From contig URNG01000017.1 of NCBI GenBank assembly GCA_900549295.1, positions 1 through 39,093 on the forward strand: a DNA stretch of 39,093 bases. Reading direction: 5' to 3'. The DNA is from an uncultured Rhodocyclaceae bacterium (GTDB lineage Bacteria > Pseudomonadota > Gammaproteobacteria > Burkholderiales > Rhodocyclaceae). The notes beneath the pieces are model-generated. The model searched no databases and was not told the origin of the DNA. It worked only from the letters and a program-made list of their open reading frames with translations. This document shows, in pieces, positions 16,166-24,012 of the stretch. How positions within the stretch are numbered: the stretch's first letter is position 1; every line of letters begins with the position of its first letter. The translations under genes and the position numbers were made by a program.

Positions 16166-17041
16166 ATGAATGCGCCATCCATCTGCTTCGTCATTCCCTA
16201 CTTTGGGAAGTGGCCATTCTGGCTGCCTTTGTTCCTGGAAAGCTGCCGGCACAATCCTGATATCAACTGGTTGATTTTCACTGACTGCGGAGTCCCGGAA
16301 AATCTTCCCAAAAATGTCCTCATTGAAGAAATTGGCTATGCAGATTATTGCGCACTGGTTGGAGAGAAATTAAACATCAAGTTTTCACCCAGAGATGCTT
16401 ACAAGCTTTGCGACATAAAACCGGCGCTCGGACATATTCACCAGGACTCCCTGAAACATTTTGATTTCTGGGCCTGGGGCGATCTGGATCTCGTTTATGG
16501 CGACCTGCGTGCCTACTACACGCCGGAGCGGCTCGCCCGCCACGATCTGTATTCAACGCATGCCCGGCGGGTTTCAGGCCATCTGTGCCTGATCCGCAAC
16601 ACCGAACGCATGCGTCAGGCTTTCCGCAAAATTCCGCGCTGGGAGCAACGTTTTGCGGATCAGGCGCACCATGCGCTCGATGAAGGCGCATTTACCCGGA
16701 TTTTCCTGTGGCGTAAGAACTTCCCTCCGCCCCTGTTCAATCTGGTCGGCAAATTCAATCCCTGGCGGCGGCGCAGCGAATTCATCGAAGCCTACAGCAC
16801 GCCCAATGGCTGCATCGCCTGGACCGATCGGAGCTTTGATTTTCCCCGCCAATGGTTCTGGAAGCAGGGGCGCGTCACCAACGATCTGGATAAAGACCGG
16901 GAGTTTCCTTATTTCCACTTCGCCATCTGGAAGCGCGATACCTGGCCCCGGCAGGCGATCCCTTGCCCGCAAGAAATCGCACAACTGGCAGCGCGCCCGG
17001 CCTGGTTGATTGATGAAAAGGGGTTTCACGAATGTCCCTGA
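16166..17041 (+). CDS. DUF6625 family protein, probable GT-A glycosyltransferase
   Basis: A 291-residue protein that opens ICFVIPYFGKWPFWLPLFL and continues with WLIFTDCG and YKLCDIKPALG, all typical of DUF6625. FWAWGDLDLVYGDLR holds a DxD motif at D106-D108, as in GT-A glycosyltransferases that bind a nucleotide sugar through a metal. The family function is not established; a sugar transferase is a sound inference from the DxD and the gene neighbours. The gene follows a GT4 by 4 nt and overlaps the next GT4 by 10 nt. Its base composition is lower in GC than the flanks (for example 16321-16380 has 22 G+C of 60), which suggests acquisition from elsewhere. The chosen ATG excludes 29 upstream in-frame residues. 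Confidence 0.8.
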   Translation: MNAPSICFVIPYFGKWPFWLPLFLESCRHNPDINWLIFTDCGVPENLPKNVLIEEIGYADYCALVGEKLNIKFSPRDAYKLCDIKPALGHIHQDSLKHFDFWAWGDLDLVYGDLRAYYTPERLARHDLYSTHARRVSGHLCLIRNTERMRQAFRKIPRWEQRFADQAHHALDEGAFTRIFLWRKNFPPPLFNLVGKFNPWRRRSEFIEAYSTPNGCIAWTDRSFDFPRQWFWKQGRVTNDLDKDREFPYFHFAIWKRDTWPRQAIPCPQEIAQLAARPAWLIDEKGFHECP

Positions 17042-18195
17042 ATCAAACCCGCCGCTTCAAGGTGTTGCAACTGCATCCTGACTACAACATCAAAACCAGG
17101 GATTTCGCCGATCTGGGCGAACAAATTCTCAAAGCCTTGCCGGTTGAGCGCTATCAGACCGTCACTGCTTTCTTGCGTGGAAAACCCGCGCCTGGGCAAC
17201 CCGAGAGCCGCGCCGAACAATCGGTATATTTCGAATTTACGGATACCCAACTCAAAGGCATGCGTCTGCGGGCCATGTGGCGGCTCTACCGATACTGTGC
17301 AAAAGAAAAATTCGATGTCGTCATCTGCAACCGTTTCAAGCCGGTGAACATGATGCTCACCCTCAATCGCTGGCTGAAAATCCCGCTGTGCATCGGCATC
17401 GCTCACGGGTTTGGCGAATACAAACGCGGCTACCGGCGACACCAGACCGCCCGCCTGGTCAATCGAGCCTGGCGCTTTATCGGGGTATCGCCGGCAGTCC
17501 GGCAATATTTGCTGGACTGCCACTGCGGGTTTACCGAACACAATACTTTCGCCATCACCAATGCCATCGATATTACGCAGGCCGAGAGCTTGCAGTTATC
17601 CCGCATTACGGCGCGGGAGCAGCTCAAACTGCCAATTGACGCGCGCATCATCGGAGCGCTGGGCCGTCTGGTTCCGGTGAAAGGCCATATTCACCTGATC
17701 CGGGCTTTTGCGCAGATCGCCCCGGATCATCCGGATGCGCACTTGGCAATCATTGGCGAAGGCCGGGAAAGAGAACGGCTCTCCGAAGAAATCCAGCGTT
17801 CCGGCCTGTCGGAGCGGATTCATCTGCTCGGCTATCACGAGAATGCCCTGCGTTTGATCCGCGCTTTCGACATTTGGGCCATGCCTTCACTCGCCGAAGG
17901 GCTCGGTCTGGCCTTGTTGGAGGGCATGAGCGCCCGTTTGCCCGTCATTGCCAGCAACGTGCCTGCCATGCAGCCGCTCATTGCCGGCGCTGGCGGCATC
18001 GCCGTTCCCCCCGCTGACACAGCGGCGCTGAGCCAAGCCCTGGATGAATATCTCAAACTCAGCAATATGGCATTGGAGCAAAAAGGCGAGCAGGCTTATA
18101 ACTATCTGATTACGCACCACGATATCGAAAGTTTCCGCCACCAATACCTGACCCTGATCGAATCTGGTTTGCAGCAAGCCGGTCTCAATCCATGA
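17032..18195 (+). CDS. Glycosyltransferase family 4
   Basis: The 387-residue GT-B enzyme has an N-terminal acceptor domain (KVLQLHPDYNIKTRDFADLG; CNRFKPVNMML; GIAHGFGEYKRGY) and a C-terminal GT4 domain starting IGALGRLVPVKGHIHLI. The EX7E motif is E289-E297 (AEGLGLALLE), followed by GMSARLPVIASNVPAM. It likely adds a core sugar; the specificity cannot be read. It overlaps the previous gene by 10 nt and the next by ATGA, so the three are translationally coupled. Similarity of layout to the GT4 at 15055 suggests duplication. Confidence 0.88.
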   Translation: MSLNQTRRFKVLQLHPDYNIKTRDFADLGEQILKALPVERYQTVTAFLRGKPAPGQPESRAEQSVYFEFTDTQLKGMRLRAMWRLYRYCAKEKFDVVICNRFKPVNMMLTLNRWLKIPLCIGIAHGFGEYKRGYRRHQTARLVNRAWRFIGVSPAVRQYLLDCHCGFTEHNTFAITNAIDITQAESLQLSRITAREQLKLPIDARIIGALGRLVPVKGHIHLIRAFAQIAPDHPDAHLAIIGEGRERERLSEEIQRSGLSERIHLLGYHENALRLIRAFDIWAMPSLAEGLGLALLEGMSARLPVIASNVPAMQPLIAGAGGIAVPPADTAALSQALDEYLKLSNMALEQKGEQAYNYLITHHDIESFRHQYLTLIESGLQQAGLNP

Positions 18196-19073
18196 ATACC
18201 CCGCTCCCTCTCGTTACCGTCATCGTCGCCTCGTACAACCACGGCCCTTATATCGAGGCCTGCATACTCAGCGTGCTCCGGCAAAGCTATCCGAACATTG
18301 AACTGCTTGTCATTGACGACGGCTCCAGCGATGACAGCGTGGCGCGTATCGAAAAACTGCAGAACGAGCACGGTTTCGATTTCCGCGTGCAGAAAAACCA
18401 GGGCCTCACCCACACCCTCAATGCCGCGATCGCGCGAGCCAAGGGCAGCCTGATCGCCCCTTTCGGCTCGGATGACATCATGTTGCCGGAACGGATCGCC
18501 AAACAGGTGCATTACATGCAGGGCAAGCCGGAAGTGGGCATCTGCGCCGGCAATATCGAGTTGATGGACTCCGCAGGCAACCCGTTCCCGGAAAAACGCC
18601 AGCAACGGGAGATACCTTTCCGTCGCCTGGATTTCGAGGATGTTTTCCTGGAACGCAAACCTTACCCGCCTGCGCCAACCCTCCTGTTTCGCAAGGAGGC
18701 GCTGGAAGAAGTGGGCGGCTTCGCCCCTGAAATCCGCCTGGAGGACCTGTTGATCGAACTCAAGATCACCCATGCGGGCTATTACATCGACTGCCTTGGC
18801 GAACCTCTGGCCCGCTATCGCAAACACGCCACCAACACGTACAAGAATCACCGTTTCATGGTCGATAACATCTTGCGCACCTATGCCGTATTCAAGGATC
18901 ACCCACAGTACGAGGCCGTACGCATTCGCTTTCTCTCATCCATGTTCCTGAAATGCGCCAACCGCGACCGCTCCCTGGCCAGGGAGCTTCTGGCACAAAT
19001 TCCCATGCGCCAATGGAACAAGAAAGTCTGGCGCGGCTTGGTGCGACTATTGCTTCCGCTGGAAAAACGCTGA
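18192..19073 (+). CDS. Glycosyltransferase family 2
   Basis: A 293-residue GT-A protein with the classic GT2 start LVTVIVASYNHGPYIEACI, the nucleotide-binding stretch LLVIDDGSSDDSV and the metal-binding FGSDD (D94-D95) in place of DxD. The acceptor-side region includes LLFRKEALEEVGGF. It should transfer a sugar to the LPS core or O-chain. It is the last gene of the plus-strand operon and meets the minus-strand operon tail to tail, only 7 nt from the acetyltransferase stop, with no clear terminator between them. Confidence 0.88.
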   Translation: MNTPLPLVTVIVASYNHGPYIEACILSVLRQSYPNIELLVIDDGSSDDSVARIEKLQNEHGFDFRVQKNQGLTHTLNAAIARAKGSLIAPFGSDDIMLPERIAKQVHYMQGKPEVGICAGNIELMDSAGNPFPEKRQQREIPFRRLDFEDVFLERKPYPPAPTLLFRKEALEEVGGFAPEIRLEDLLIELKITHAGYYIDCLGEPLARYRKHATNTYKNHRFMVDNILRTYAVFKDHPQYEAVRIRFLSSMFLKCANRDRSLARELLAQIPMRQWNKKVWRGLVRLLLPLEKR

Positions 19074-19080
19074 ACCTGGG

Positions 19081-19716
19081 CTACTCCGCGGCTCTGGGCG
19101 TAAGCGGCCGGGATGACGCATAACGAAGAAATTCCTCGACGCGATCCGAACACAGTAATTTCGCAACTTCCCGAACCTCTGCCTCCGGCCACGTCCACCA
19201 GGCACAGGCTTGCAACGCCGCGCGGGTTTCCGCCTCGAAACGCCAGCCAATCGGTTTGGCAGGGTTCCCCGCCACGATCTGATAAGGTGCCACGTCCCTG
19301 CTGACAACGGCTCGGGCAGCCACGACGGCCCCATCTCCGACATGCACGCCCGACAGGATCGTGCAACCCGAAGCCAGCCAGACATCGTTACCGATCACGA
19401 CATCTCCGCGCGTGCCACCGAACCCTTCGATGTCTTTCGCTTCTTCAACAAACGCGGGAAAGGGATAGCAGGAAACCCAGTCCGTCCGGTGATGCCCGCC
19501 CAGAAAAATGTGCACTTCGTCGGCGATGGAGGTATAGGCTCCGATCGTCAGGTTTGTTCCCTCGTGCCAGTCATGCACGATGGGCAGGCCGTAAGTGCCG
19601 GTTCCGATCGAATATCCAGGATAGCGCGCCCGGAATTTGTGCTGCCCTTTATGCAACTTCGAGGGCTTGGGAGGGCGGCTCAAAACCCTCCGCAGCCGCT
19701 CAAGCAACCCGCGCAT
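19081..19716 (-). CDS. CatB-like O-acetyltransferase (left-handed beta-helix)
   Basis: The 211-residue protein belongs to the hexapeptide-repeat xenobiotic/virginiamycin acetyltransferase type. Repeats run through LTIGAYTSIADEVHIFLGG, DVVIGNDVWLASGCTILSGV and HVGDGAVVAARAVVSRDV, ending in the family block PYQIVAGNPAKPIGWRF. The likely catalytic His is in GGHHRTDW. Such enzymes use acetyl-CoA as a trimer. In an LPS locus the acceptor is more likely a sugar than an antibiotic. It overlaps the upstream O-antigen ligase gene by 17 nt and ends the minus-strand operon. Confidence 0.85.
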   Translation of the reverse strand: MRGLLERLRRVLSRPPKPSKLHKGQHKFRARYPGYSIGTGTYGLPIVHDWHEGTNLTIGAYTSIADEVHIFLGGHHRTDWVSCYPFPAFVEEAKDIEGFGGTRGDVVIGNDVWLASGCTILSGVHVGDGAVVAARAVVSRDVAPYQIVAGNPAKPIGWRFEAETRAALQACAWWTWPEAEVREVAKLLCSDRVEEFLRYASSRPLTPRAAE

Positions 19717-20890
19717 CGCGCTTCCTCCCCGCGCTATCCAGGGCTGCCAGCAAAAGCGCCAACGGTATCCACAGCAAAAACCAGTGCTCCTTCGGGCGCG
19801 GAAACAGGGCGCCTCCTTCGGTCATACCAGCCATCAATCCATAAATCACAGTTGCCGATGCAATGACGACGAAACGATCCGTCCGCCTGCGCCACGCCAT
19901 GGATGCCGCGCAACAGTACATGGCTGCCCATAACAGCAAGCCAAGGACGCCGCCGCGATAAAGCACCGAGAGCGTCATGTTGTGCGGATCACTGAAGGCA
20001 TAGCTGATTTCAGGGAGCTTGATGCTCAGGGCCGCCCCCAGACCATGCCCCAACCAGAGCGCTTCCTTGCTCTGAGCAAGCACATTGGCCCAGATCTCCG
20101 GGCGATACGAGACGCCACGATCCGTGATCAACTGCGGCATGACAACCAGGATCACCGCGACGGCCAGCGCAGAAGCCGCCAAGGCATAGATCAGCATACG
20201 CGGTCTGACCAGCAGCACCAGCCAGAGAAAACAGGCAAAAAACGCCACCAGGGGCGTCCTGGAGCCGGTCAGAACCAATAGCAACAGCAAAGGAAACAGG
20301 CTTACGAGTCCCCATGCGCGCTGCGCCCGGCTATCCGCCACAAGCAAACAGGCCAGCCACAAGGCAGCAAAAAAACCGTAAATATGGGAGATGAGCAAGG
20401 GGTTGCTCAAAGCCCCCTGACTCGCCAGCCGCCCTTGCCCGCCACTCATGTAAAACTGAAAGATTTCATAAAGCGCCATGGCAACGGCAAAAACCATCGC
20501 GAATCCTACTGCGCGGCATAGCGATACAAAACTGGCGCGTCCGGCAAGAAAGACGAAACAGAGGAACAGGACGACTTGCATCTGGCGCTTCAATAGAACG
20601 CCGGCGCTCTCCTCGGAAACGGACCATGCGCAGGAGAGCGCGAAATAGGCCACGAACGACAAAATCATCACAGACAGCGGATTTTTCAGGAGACCAAGCA
20701 GGTTTCTGGGATACGACCACCCTAGCAACAGGGCGCTTGCAATGACCAGATAATAAATCTTTGGAAAATAACCGCGGTCGGGCAGCCACATCAGACTGGT
20801 CAGCATCAAAAACAGGCTCACCGGAGCCAGCCAGTGTTCAGAGAACGTTCGTACCCATCGGAAGTTTGTCATCAGCGTGTCTTTCTCCAT
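19700..20890 (-). CDS. waaL: O-antigen ligase family protein (WaaL-like)
   Basis: A 396-residue polytopic membrane protein with about ten to twelve hydrophobic segments. The large periplasmic region has the family motifs LTGSRTPLVAF (conserved Arg) and SDPHNMTLSVLYRGG (conserved His, likely catalytic). WaaL joins undecaprenyl-linked O-antigen to lipid A-core on the periplasmic side. Neighbours (deacetylase, mig-14, core kinase, msbA) match the waaL locus of P. aeruginosa, which supports the name. The start ATG overlaps the deacetylase stop as TAATG. An internal ATG at 20872 is possible. Confidence 0.85.
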   Translation of the reverse strand: MEKDTLMTNFRWVRTFSEHWLAPVSLFLMLTSLMWLPDRGYFPKIYYLVIASALLLGWSYPRNLLGLLKNPLSVMILSFVAYFALSCAWSVSEESAGVLLKRQMQVVLFLCFVFLAGRASFVSLCRAVGFAMVFAVAMALYEIFQFYMSGGQGRLASQGALSNPLLISHIYGFFAALWLACLLVADSRAQRAWGLVSLFPLLLLLVLTGSRTPLVAFFACFLWLVLLVRPRMLIYALAASALAVAVILVVMPQLITDRGVSYRPEIWANVLAQSKEALWLGHGLGAALSIKLPEISYAFSDPHNMTLSVLYRGGVLGLLLWAAMYCCAASMAWRRRTDRFVVIASATVIYGLMAGMTEGGALFPRPKEHWFLLWIPLALLLAALDSAGRKRDARVA

Positions 20891-22332
20891 TAAATCCTGC
20901 GCACCCAGAATAGCTCATGCCGCCGCACGGCCTTGCGCAGGAATTCGCTTTCTCCCATCGCCGGCCAGCGGCGGCCGAGCAAGGCGCGTTGCAGAACCCT
21001 GCGCAGGCGTTTCTTGAAAGGCAGGGGTGTTTGCAGATCGTGCTGCATGCGCAGGGCCATCGTCTTGTCGAGTTGTTGCGCGGCATCCAGCCGGTGGCAG
21101 TAGAGCGCATCGGCGGGCAGGTCGATCAGGGCGGGCGGCAGGGCAATACCGGTGCCGGCATGGCCCATGGGCCAGCGGTCGTTGTCATGCAGGTGGTTGG
21201 CGTAGAGGAAGCATTCCTCGGGTTGCCAGGCGTCGCGTGCCGCCAGTCGTTGCAGCGCTTCCTGCAAGGCCTGGCCGGTGGCGATGTGATCGGTGTGCGG
21301 GTCGAATTCGGGGTGGGGCAGGAGGATGCGTTGCGGGCGGTAGTGTGTCAGGCAGACAACCAGATCGGCGACCAGATTGTGCCAAGTGGGCTGACCGTCG
21401 GCGTCGCCCGGCAAGCTCAGGGGGTTGTTACGGCGCACCGAGCGGGTGTCGCTGTCGCCGGATTCGCGTGAGGCAAAGGACGTGGCGGGTGCCGCCTGCA
21501 TTTCCTTGAGGCGCAGACAATAATAGCCAAGTTGCACGCAGTGCGTGGCCGGCACGCCGCCCCAGAGCGGAATGGCACGACTGTCCCAACTGCGCAGGCG
21601 GCCTTTGAGGCGGGCGGCCTGCGCTTCGCTCAGGCCCATATCCGCGCCCAGACGGCGGAAGTGCTCTGCTTCGATTTCGCCTTGCGTCAGGGTGACGATG
21701 CTGACTTCGCTGGTTTGGGCAGCGCTGCTGTACAAACCGAAAGCCGCGAGTTCGGCATCGTCGGCATGCGGTGCAAGGATCATGGTGCGCTCTGGCACCG
21801 GGCGCGCCGGGAAAACATGGAGTTCCGCCTGCGCCGGCAGGCGGCAGTAACGCCCGGCGATACGCAAATTACCCGCCTGGAGCGCCTCTCCCTGCCCGCT
21901 CAGATTCAGGTAGCGCCAGCCTCGCAGGCCGCGCTCGAAGGTCTGTTCGTCGTCGCCAACGATCACGGCGGGATCGAACCAGCGCCCCAGCACGCGGCCA
22001 TGCAGGCGAATTTTCAGAATGAGCGTGGCCTTGGCGATGGCCGGTACATTGACCCCGGTCGGCAGCAGCAAACGACCGTCCGTTATCGCACAGGTGAACC
22101 GAGGCGTCTCTTCCGGGAAGAGGTAACGGTAATCTTCCTGCGGCGCATAAAAAAGATGGTCGGCAAATGCGGCTTCATGGATGACCCAGGCGAGCAACAC
22201 GCCCAGCGGCAGCAGCCACCAGGAAAGCCAGGCAGTGAGGGCCAGCAATCCCGCCAGCACAGCCAGCATGCCCAACCGCTTGTTACGCCGATAGCGTTTG
22301 AGCAGGGTTTGTTTGCGGGACGATTCCGTCAT
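20890..22332 (-). CDS. PIG-L family deacetylase, membrane-anchored (DnpA-like)
   Basis: A 480-residue protein. Two close hydrophobic stretches lie at about residues 18-50, then a beta-rich region to about 180, then the PIG-L domain. The zinc-site motif is PHADD (H189, D191, D192), and the third ligand region is HPEFDPHTDH (ending at H349). PIG-L enzymes remove N-acetyl groups from sugars. The P. aeruginosa homologue in the same locus position, DnpA, is a de-N-acetylase linked to antibiotic persistence. The target is probably a core or O-antigen amino sugar. It follows mig-14 by 9 nt. Confidence 0.85.
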   Translation of the reverse strand: MTESSRKQTLLKRYRRNKRLGMLAVLAGLLALTAWLSWWLLPLGVLLAWVIHEAAFADHLFYAPQEDYRYLFPEETPRFTCAITDGRLLLPTGVNVPAIAKATLILKIRLHGRVLGRWFDPAVIVGDDEQTFERGLRGWRYLNLSGQGEALQAGNLRIAGRYCRLPAQAELHVFPARPVPERTMILAPHADDAELAAFGLYSSAAQTSEVSIVTLTQGEIEAEHFRRLGADMGLSEAQAARLKGRLRSWDSRAIPLWGGVPATHCVQLGYYCLRLKEMQAAPATSFASRESGDSDTRSVRRNNPLSLPGDADGQPTWHNLVADLVVCLTHYRPQRILLPHPEFDPHTDHIATGQALQEALQRLAARDAWQPEECFLYANHLHDNDRWPMGHAGTGIALPPALIDLPADALYCHRLDAAQQLDKTMALRMQHDLQTPLPFKKRLRRVLQRALLGRRWPAMGESEFLRKAVRRHELFWVRRI

Positions 22333-22341
22333 GCCAACCCC

Positions 22342-23277
22342 TCAACCGGCTTCAAAAACTGGCGCACTGCGGCACCAGCGCACCTTGTAGTCTCGGTCGG
22401 CGCGGCCAAAGGAGTAGCGCAAAGGTTTGTCCAGCGCCCGCGCTTCCGCCCACGCGCCTTGGGTATTCACGAACGTCAGCACGCTGCCGGGACTCAACGC
22501 GTTGAATGCCGGATCGACGCCGCCATTGATGTATTCCGCGCTCAGCCAATGGGGCGCTTCGACGCGATAAACGATCTGGATGGCCGCTGGCTGCCCGCCA
22601 ATACGGATGAAGTGCCCGATCATGAACGGGCGCAATGCCGTAAAAACGCGTGCCAGATACGCCTTGCCCGGCACCGCGAAACCCCAGCGTTTTTCAAAGA
22701 GGTTTTCGTAAAGCGCAGCGATTTCCTCTGCCGGCACGTGCTGAACCGGCACGATCTCCCCGCCGTTCTCTTCCAGCAAACGCCGCTCGCGGCGCTGGTT
22801 GTAGAGAAATTTTTTGCCGTAATCCTCGGGCGGACGAGCCAGCATCAACTGCTCGCGCTGCGTGCGCAAGCCATTGATCTGGCCTGCGTGAATGTCGCCC
22901 AGATACGTCGCCCGGTGGCGCAGCGTCACCCCCTGGCTTTGCGGTGCAACGGGCAGCAGGATTTCGGCATTGCCCAGATCGAACACGCCGCGCTTGCCGG
23001 TTTTTTTCAGCACCTGCCGCGATAGCGCGAGATGCCGCCCACAGGTCGGAATGGCTGCCTGCAATGTGTCGCCCGCAAACCAGCCCCGATAGCTGACCGG
23101 AATTTCCGCCAGTGCCGATAACCGGCTGACGACCTCCGGATGCGTGGCCACGCTCCCGCCCCAGCGCATCCAGGCGGCGCGATAATCTTCGGCGGAAATG
23201 GCCGTCCACCCGCGTTCGCGCAACACGCGCAGGCGATTGCCGCAAAAACCCGTCAGTGAAAATGAGGAAAACCGCAC
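22342..23277 (-). CDS. mig-14: Mig-14 family protein
   Basis: The 311-residue protein matches the Mig-14 family. It has RERGWTAISAEDYRAAWMRWGGSVATHPEVV near the start (residues about 20-50), the middle RRERRLLEENGGEIVPV, LYENLFEKRWGF, and the end LSPGSVLTFVNTQGAW...PLRYSFGRADRDYKVRWC. The fold resembles GNAT/FemAB acyltransferases. In Salmonella and Pseudomonas Mig-14 sits at the inner membrane and aids resistance to cationic antimicrobial peptides; its reaction is not known. The GTG start at 23277 is supported by GGCGGAG 4-5 nt upstream. It lies between PIG-L and a core kinase as in pseudomonads. Confidence 0.85.
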   Translation of the reverse strand: MRFSSFSLTGFCGNRLRVLRERGWTAISAEDYRAAWMRWGGSVATHPEVVSRLSALAEIPVSYRGWFAGDTLQAAIPTCGRHLALSRQVLKKTGKRGVFDLGNAEILLPVAPQSQGVTLRHRATYLGDIHAGQINGLRTQREQLMLARPPEDYGKKFLYNQRRERRLLEENGGEIVPVQHVPAEEIAALYENLFEKRWGFAVPGKAYLARVFTALRPFMIGHFIRIGGQPAAIQIVYRVEAPHWLSAEYINGGVDPAFNALSPGSVLTFVNTQGAWAEARALDKPLRYSFGRADRDYKVRWCRSAPVFEAG

Positions 23278-23299
23278 GTCACTCCGCCTTGTTCATCAT

Positions 23300-23887
23300 T
23301 CACACCGAAGGCGCTTTGAACACGATGGCCGTATCCAGCCATTCGCCTTCCGTTGCCAGCATTCTCCGGATGCCGCGCACACGCCGCCGCTGTCCGAGCG
23401 AGGCGCGATAAAAACGCATGTCGGAAAAATCGATCAGCCCCATTTGCCCTTCCGGCATCACGATCACGTTGCCCGTGTGCAGGGAGCGGAAAATCATGCC
23501 ATGGTCAAACAGATGCGCAACGAGCTGACTCAACTGGGTACGCAAAGCCTGTTTACGCTCAGCAGATAAATCCTCGCCCAGTATTTTGCGTAGCGAGCTA
23601 CCCGGCAACGGCGTATACAACACCGCGTCGCGCTCGATAGCGGGAATACGCCACACTTTTTCCACCGCCGGCACCGGCACGCCAATGGCGGCGAGTTTCC
23701 GGGCATTGTCGGCAAAGCGCTGCGCGTAGGGATAGTAAAGCGCCGAACTGAAAAGACGCTTGCGGCGAAAGAGCTTGAGAATGCGGCCATCGGCAAGCAG
23801 CAGGACTTTTTCGCCAAAGCCGTCCTGCTCCAGCACCTCTGCCCCCGCCCGTAAACGCCGGTAATCCTCTTCGCTCAACTTTTCCAA
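23300..23887 (-). CDS. LPS core kinase-like protein (toluene-tolerance/Bud32-like)
   Basis: A 195-residue protein of the kinase-like superfamily. The N-lobe has KVLLLADGRILKLFRRKR, then ADNARKLAAIGVPVPAVEKV. The catalytic-loop equivalent is FRSLHTGNVIV (S135, H137, N140) and the metal-site Asp is D153 in LIDFSDMRF. Ser stands where an HRD Asp is expected. Similar small kinases are found in the LPS core loci of pseudomonads. The start is TTG at 23887, supported by GGGGAG 7-8 nt upstream; no ATG is available. It is the first gene of the minus-strand operon and is divergent from msbA (125-nt gap). Confidence 0.75.
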   Translation of the reverse strand: MEKLSEEDYRRLRAGAEVLEQDGFGEKVLLLADGRILKLFRRKRLFSSALYYPYAQRFADNARKLAAIGVPVPAVEKVWRIPAIERDAVLYTPLPGSSLRKILGEDLSAERKQALRTQLSQLVAHLFDHGMIFRSLHTGNVIVMPEGQMGLIDFSDMRFYRASLGQRRRVRGIRRMLATEGEWLDTAIVFKAPSV

Positions 23888-24012
23888 CCGGCACTCCCCT
23901 CGACTGCCCAGAAAGGCGGCAGTTTAACGCATTCGCCACGGGCTACCGGCACGGGAAAATCCGCCGCTGCGCCGCGTGGTAGACTCGCGCATCGCTGAAA
24001 ACCTTGCGCCAC

